A stretch of 64,000 nucleotides of DNA from JBDFMH01 sp047238125. Lineage in GTDB: Bacteria; Pseudomonadota; Alphaproteobacteria; Sphingomonadales; Sphingomonadaceae. This document shows, one piece after another, positions 61,401 through 64,000 of this stretch (position 1 is the first letter of the stretch; each line of letters starts with the position of its first letter). The notes beneath the pieces were generated by a model. The model was not told the DNA's origin and did not search any database. It saw nothing but the letters and a program-made list of their open reading frames with translations. The DNA lies in NCBI RefSeq assembly GCF_047238125.1, contig NZ_JBDFMH010000001.1, positions 806,001 to 870,000 on the forward strand, in the 5' to 3' direction. Position numbers and translations under genes: made by a program.

Positions 61401-64000
61401 CCTTGCGCCGATACCGACAGATCGCCACCCGCGGTGGCGGAAGCCAGCGTGACGCCGCCGCCCGAGGATGCCCGCAGATCGCCCGCATCGGCGCGCAGCG
61501 TGCCTCCGTTGATCGTGCCCCCGGCGCGGATTTCGAGATCGCCACCGGTCGCTACTGCGTCGAGGATCGTCGCTGCGCCGGTGGCAGCGATGTCGATCGT
61601 GCTGGCCAGCACGTTACCGCTCGTGAAATTGCCCGCGGCCTGCGCGGACAGCCGCCCACCCGCCGTGAGGTTGCCTGCATCGATCGCACCGCCACGGGCC
61701 ACGAGCGTGATGCTGGAGGCGGCATTGGCGCGGCCGACCGTGATGCCCGTCGCAGCATCGGCCCTGATGCTGCTGCCGGCCAGTCCGCCTTCGCCGCCAT
61801 CAGTGTTGGTGCCGGTCGCATCGAGCGTGCCGGCTGTGATCGCGCCGCTGTTGGCCGTAAGGTCGATATCGTCGCCGGCGCGGGCGCTGTCGAGGTCGAT
61901 CGAACCGCCGGCGGCGACAAAGGCCAAAGTGGCCGTCACCGTGCCGATCCTCAGCCCATTACCGGCCGTCGCGAACAGATCGCCACCGCTGTCCGCCGCC
62001 GCGACCCCGATCGCATTGCCCGCGGAAAGCGAGACGATCGTGCGTCCTTCGAGCAGACCTTCCGACGTCAGCCCGTTGCCGGCCCGCACAAGTAATCCAC
62101 CCCCGGCGCTCGCGGTGCCCAGCGCGACGTTGCCATCGGCATCAATATCGATCCCGCCCGCGGCGAGCAGGGCGTTCGAGCCCGCATCACCGGTGGCGGA
62201 GATGAAGATGTCCGCGGCAGAATCGCCAACGCCGACCTGGGCGTTTCCGGCGCGTGCCGTCACGAAGATGCTGGCATCGGCGATCTCGCCGCCTTCGCCC
62301 TGGCCGATACCCAGGCCGGTCGTGGTCGCGCTTTCGATCGCGACGGTCGTGCCGTTGGCGACCAGCGAGCCGCCCGCCTGCGCGGTGCCGATCGTGATCG
62401 CGCCGCCCTGGACCAGCAGGTTACCGCCCGCCAGGAGCGTCGCGAAATCGATCGTGCCGCCGGCGGAGATCGTTGCACCGCGACCCGCGCTCGCATCCGT
62501 CACGTCGACATCGCTGCCCGAGACCGAAATCGTGTCCCCGGCAATGATCGAGGTGCCCGAGACCCGACCACTATCGGAGAACAGTACCACGTCGCTGCCC
62601 GCACGTGCGTCGGCGAAGGTGATTGCACTAGTTGCCTGCGCTTCGACGAACGAACCGGCGGTCAGGTCACCGGCGGTGATGAAGCCGGAAGGGCCACCTG
62701 CAACCAGACTGATCAAGCCAGCCGAGTCGGCTTCGGTCAGCTCGATCCCGGCGGTTGTCGCCTGGATGCGGATGTTGACGCCATCGCCCGATCCACCTTC
62801 GCCACCATCGGCGACATCGGGTCCGGTACCGGTCGCGAATGCGCCTGCACTGCGAACACTGGCTGCCGCGATGACGATATCGTCGCCTGCGGTAGACAGG
62901 CCGAGATCGGCGGCGCCCGCGGCGGTGACGAAAATATCCTCGAACGCAGTCAGGCTGCCGGTGGTGATTGCATCGGTGAGTGAACGCAGCACGATCGAGC
63001 CGCCCGACTGGAGATCGCCGGTGACGATCGCGCCGGACTGCGCGTTGACGTTGATGCTGCCGCCGGCGATGCCCGAGGCGATGTCGATCGGACCGGCGCT
63101 GGCGGACGCGCTGATGCGGTTGCCGGCGGAGAGCGCCCCGGTCGAGATCGCGCCACCGGCGCTCAGGAAAATGTCGTCGAGGGCAGAGCCGGCATCCAGC
63201 GTGATCGCTCCGGTCGACGTCGCGACGATATCCTGGTTGCCGAAGCCTTCACTACCGTCGCCGCCGACACTGATCGTGCCGAGCTGCAGTTCGCCGCCGG
63301 TGGCGCGGAAGATATCCTCGCTGGTCGACTGGCCGATCCGGATCAGGCCGGCAGCATCCAGCTGAACATCGCTGCCGGCCGCGATCGTCCCGATATCGAT
63401 CGCGCCGCCATCGACATCGACGAAGCCTGCACTGTCGATCGTGTTCGCGTTTACCGAATCGACCGCGCGCAGGCGGGCGAAGCTGCCTGCGGTGCCGCTG
63501 TCCAGCAGGATCGCGCCGGCCGAATTGAGCGATAGGATGGACGCTGCATTGAGCCGCCCGGCATCGATGTCGCCGGCAGTGCTCGTCAGTGTGATCCCGC
63601 TCTGGCTGTCGGCATTGCCGATCGCGATGCTGGTCCCGCTGATCGTGATCGACGCAAGCGTCGCCTCATTGCCGCTGGCATCGCCGACGACCACGTCGCC
63701 ATTGGCCGAAATCAGCTGCAGGGACCGGCCTTCGACCGGCGTCACCGTGCCGATGCTGATGCCATCGGGCGCGATCAGGCGCAGGTTCGATCCCCTGACG
63801 GTGGCGCGATCCTCGATGTCGATCCGCGTCGCAACGCGTAGTTCGCCAGCGGTGACGAGATTGCCGGCCGCGTCGAGCGTATCGAGCGATCCGCCGACGT
63901 CGAGGTTGCCGACCCGCAGGCCACCGCTGCCGGCGGCGATCCCGAGATCGCCGGCGCTGGAAATGGTGGCGCCGGACGCCTCGATCCCGGTGGCGGTCAG
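58487..64000 (-). CDS. Giant beta-helical exoprotein with NIDO-like domain (5' end outside window)
   Basis: The frame is open to the window edge, giving 1837 codons of a larger gene; the apparent GTG start at 63745 is internal. Most of it is Ala/Gly/Asp-rich short repeats (for example GGSIDLDSARAGDDIDL), as in filamentous-haemagglutinin beta-helices. Nucleotides ~60420-61060 encode a NIDO-like domain (DVNYFGQTYGDTFVSNNGYIT, then IIAAFFADVDTR and FQLILTDRADTGSGNFDIYF) as found in nidogen and adhesins. The end has a Glu-Pro repeat and a strongly acidic tail, with no autotransporter barrel, so it fits a two-partner-secretion exoprotein (TpsA) whose TpsB should lie upstream or elsewhere. Likely a surface adhesin. 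Confidence 0.8.
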   Translation of the reverse strand: MTATGIEASGATISSAGDLGIAAGSGGLRVGNLDVGGSLDTLDAAGNLVTAGELRVATRIDIEDRATVRGSNLRLIAPDGISIGTVTPVEGRSLQLISANGDVVVGDASGNEATLASITISGTSIAIGNADSQSGITLTSTAGDIDAGRLNAASILSLNSAGAILLDSGTAGSFARLRAVDSVNANTIDSAGFVDVDGGAIDIGTIAAGSDVQLDAAGLIRIGQSTSEDIFRATGGELQLGTISVGGDGSEGFGNQDIVATSTGAITLDAGSALDDIFLSAGGAISTGALSAGNRISASASAGPIDIASGIAGGSINVNAQSGAIVTGDLQSGGSIVLRSLTDAITTGSLTAFEDIFVTAAGAADLGLSTAGDDIVIAAASVRSAGAFATGTGPDVADGGEGGSGDGVNIRIQATTAGIELTEADSAGLISLVAGGPSGFITAGDLTAGSFVEAQATSAITFADARAGSDVVLFSDSGRVSGTSIIAGDTISVSGSDVDVTDASAGRGATISAGGTIDFATLLAGGNLLVQGGAITIGTAQAGGSLVANGTTVAIESATTTGLGIGQGEGGEIADASIFVTARAGNAQVGVGDSAADIFISATGDAGSNALLAAGGIDIDADGNVALGTASAGGGLLVRAGNGLTSEGLLEGRTIVSLSAGNAIGVAAADSGGDLFATAGNGLRIGTVTATLAFVAAGGSIDLDSARAGDDIDLTANSGAITAGTLDATGTNTDGGEGGLAGSSIRADAATGITVGRANAASSITLVARGGAIDAGNLTAGGRLSAQAAGNFTSGNVLASTIDIAATGAATILDAVATGGDLEIRAGGTINGGTLRADAGDLRASSGGGVTLASATAGGDLSVSAQGGAISIGGDPTAGGALSLFAADDLVTGDLRANASVAASSRNGLVTLGNVESVGGFVRISAADAIRLGNVRAAGSIFVTGTGTIDAGDLTAGTGPLLEGITNGGGVPGGTDPATAGIAPGFDSFFVPRCDDCFTSAVDLPFDVNYFGQTYGDTFVSNNGYITFRQGQGTFTPSGLGAGYRGLPIIAAFFADVDTRNQGSAQTSYGPGTFAGRNAFGVTYNGVGYFANQADKLNNFQLILTDRADTGSGNFDIYFNYTNISWETGSASGGTNGFGGVSAAVGYNAGTGGQEGTFFELPGSRIVGSFLNGGPAPLIQTTNNGNVGQLLFTVRNGQVAPSGQAEPPSIHVSNVAAPTPAAINLGNLSAEAVEVRGSAAVTVGTVNVGDRGSPIEATGPAFATVIDAQSGLFAGEITGSGFVALGNAAGLLQTGAITTPSSVLVLADGTVELGAVTAGAGAGDSLFVGSQSLLGTGQPLSSFSFGGLLGGSFDPATLAAIAPTAAGATLRLNGPINAGNILLGSGQSLDLTALNATGGAVRTASGGDTLLGGAVTAATDVSVLSTGLIRVNGDVLGNAIGFTSSDIAIANAVTIGRGAASSVSFTNGNPANRMFVGNGGTAGYTIDGAELGTVRARSIALLNPGAQQGGDPDIIIGDLTITGSAATADQQPRAPRLFGENALFSVGTPGRIRVIGDIAFNAAGASDTLALSGGQRVELFTDTGSIRMAAGDTLAGRLVLQASEVFSGSSQAAAAIAAASDLDARSARLAQVDGGLRPEGYLQAGTLEFRVRNALYIQNSGVQGSLNFADRAGFTAGAGGVIIVTTGNGPAAVAINGRQVSTTGFVTGTDLIPRLVVRGSDSQTGSLDPRATANGCLIANVASCVFQPEPEPEPEPEFVPIFFPPVQDAIREALDPDVFQTGEANETAITTIFDLPLIELPSYGTFSFAPLIDEPVTGAGNEDLWGEDDDEDDDTTP

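Noticed and set aside
60975..63365. A 796-codon plus-strand ORF opposite the exoprotein
   Set aside because: It is Pro/Ser/Ala-rich low-complexity sequence mirroring the Ala/Gly/Asp repeats of the real minus-strand protein.
58487..64000. Possible CRISPR or tandem DNA repeat array
   Set aside because: The repetition is at the protein level with variable spacing and diverged DNA; there are no identical direct repeats with unique spacers.

Overview
The window is GC-rich chromosomal DNA from an alphaproteobacterium, most likely a sphingomonad (Sphingomonas sensu lato). The reasons are the alphaproteobacterial order rpsB-tsf-pyrH-frr-uppS-cdsA-dxr-rseP-bamA-skp-fabZ, a cysteine-free L31, an NADP isocitrate dehydrogenase of the eukaryote-like subfamily, short inverted hairpin repeats of a kind I associate with sphingomonads, and the absence of lpxD, lpxA and lpxB around bamA and fabZ, as expected for a lineage that replaces LPS with glycosphingolipids. 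The genus is an inference; there is no rRNA in the window.

Layout. 0.1-6.3 kb: a Kef/YbaL cation:proton antiporter, a GNAT-nitrilase fusion, icd, and the phosphatidylethanolamine pair psd-pssA. 6.7-17.6 kb: the translation and envelope operon, densely packed with 1-14 bp overlaps. 17.6-22.2 kb: a cobalamin uptake operon (TonB receptor, binding protein, permease, ATPase) on the minus strand behind a cobalamin riboswitch. 22.3-25.2 kb: rpmE, an XdhC-like protein and an MHS-type transporter with an unusual periplasmic insertion. 25.3-33.3 kb: the whole Kdp high-affinity potassium system (kdpFABCDE), preceded by an extra 27-residue membrane peptide. 33.3-36.6 kb: tRNA-Glu(CTC), a secreted protein, class II DAHP synthase and a CcmI-like TPR protein.

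36.8-53.5 kb is the most interesting part: a multihaem cytochrome island. On the plus strand lie a fused FAD oxidoreductase / two cyclic-nucleotide-binding domains / four-cluster ferredoxin protein, a five-helix cytochrome b with two HX13H helices, an FHA-TM-decahaem cytochrome, and a CpdA-like cyclic nucleotide phosphodiesterase. On the opposite strand, translationally coupled, lie a c554-like cytochrome (four CXXCH plus one CX4CH), a lipoprotein with two GlcG/HbpS-like domains, a probable outer-membrane beta-barrel, and a 1362-residue decahaem cytochrome ending in LVIVD repeats. A three-helix membrane protein with a degenerate cyclic-nucleotide-binding fold is divergent from this operon. Together they encode about 25 c-type haems and look like a route from cytoplasmic reductant through the inner membrane and periplasm to the outer membrane, with cyclic-nucleotide and possibly phosphopeptide sensing built into the electron-entry proteins. 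I do not recognise this as a characterised system; its function is inferred.

53.5-64 kb: an aldehyde dehydrogenase and an acetolactate-synthase-like ThDP enzyme separated by a paired hairpin repeat, cysS, and the 3' part (1837 codons, continuing past the window) of a giant beta-helical exoprotein with a NIDO-like domain.
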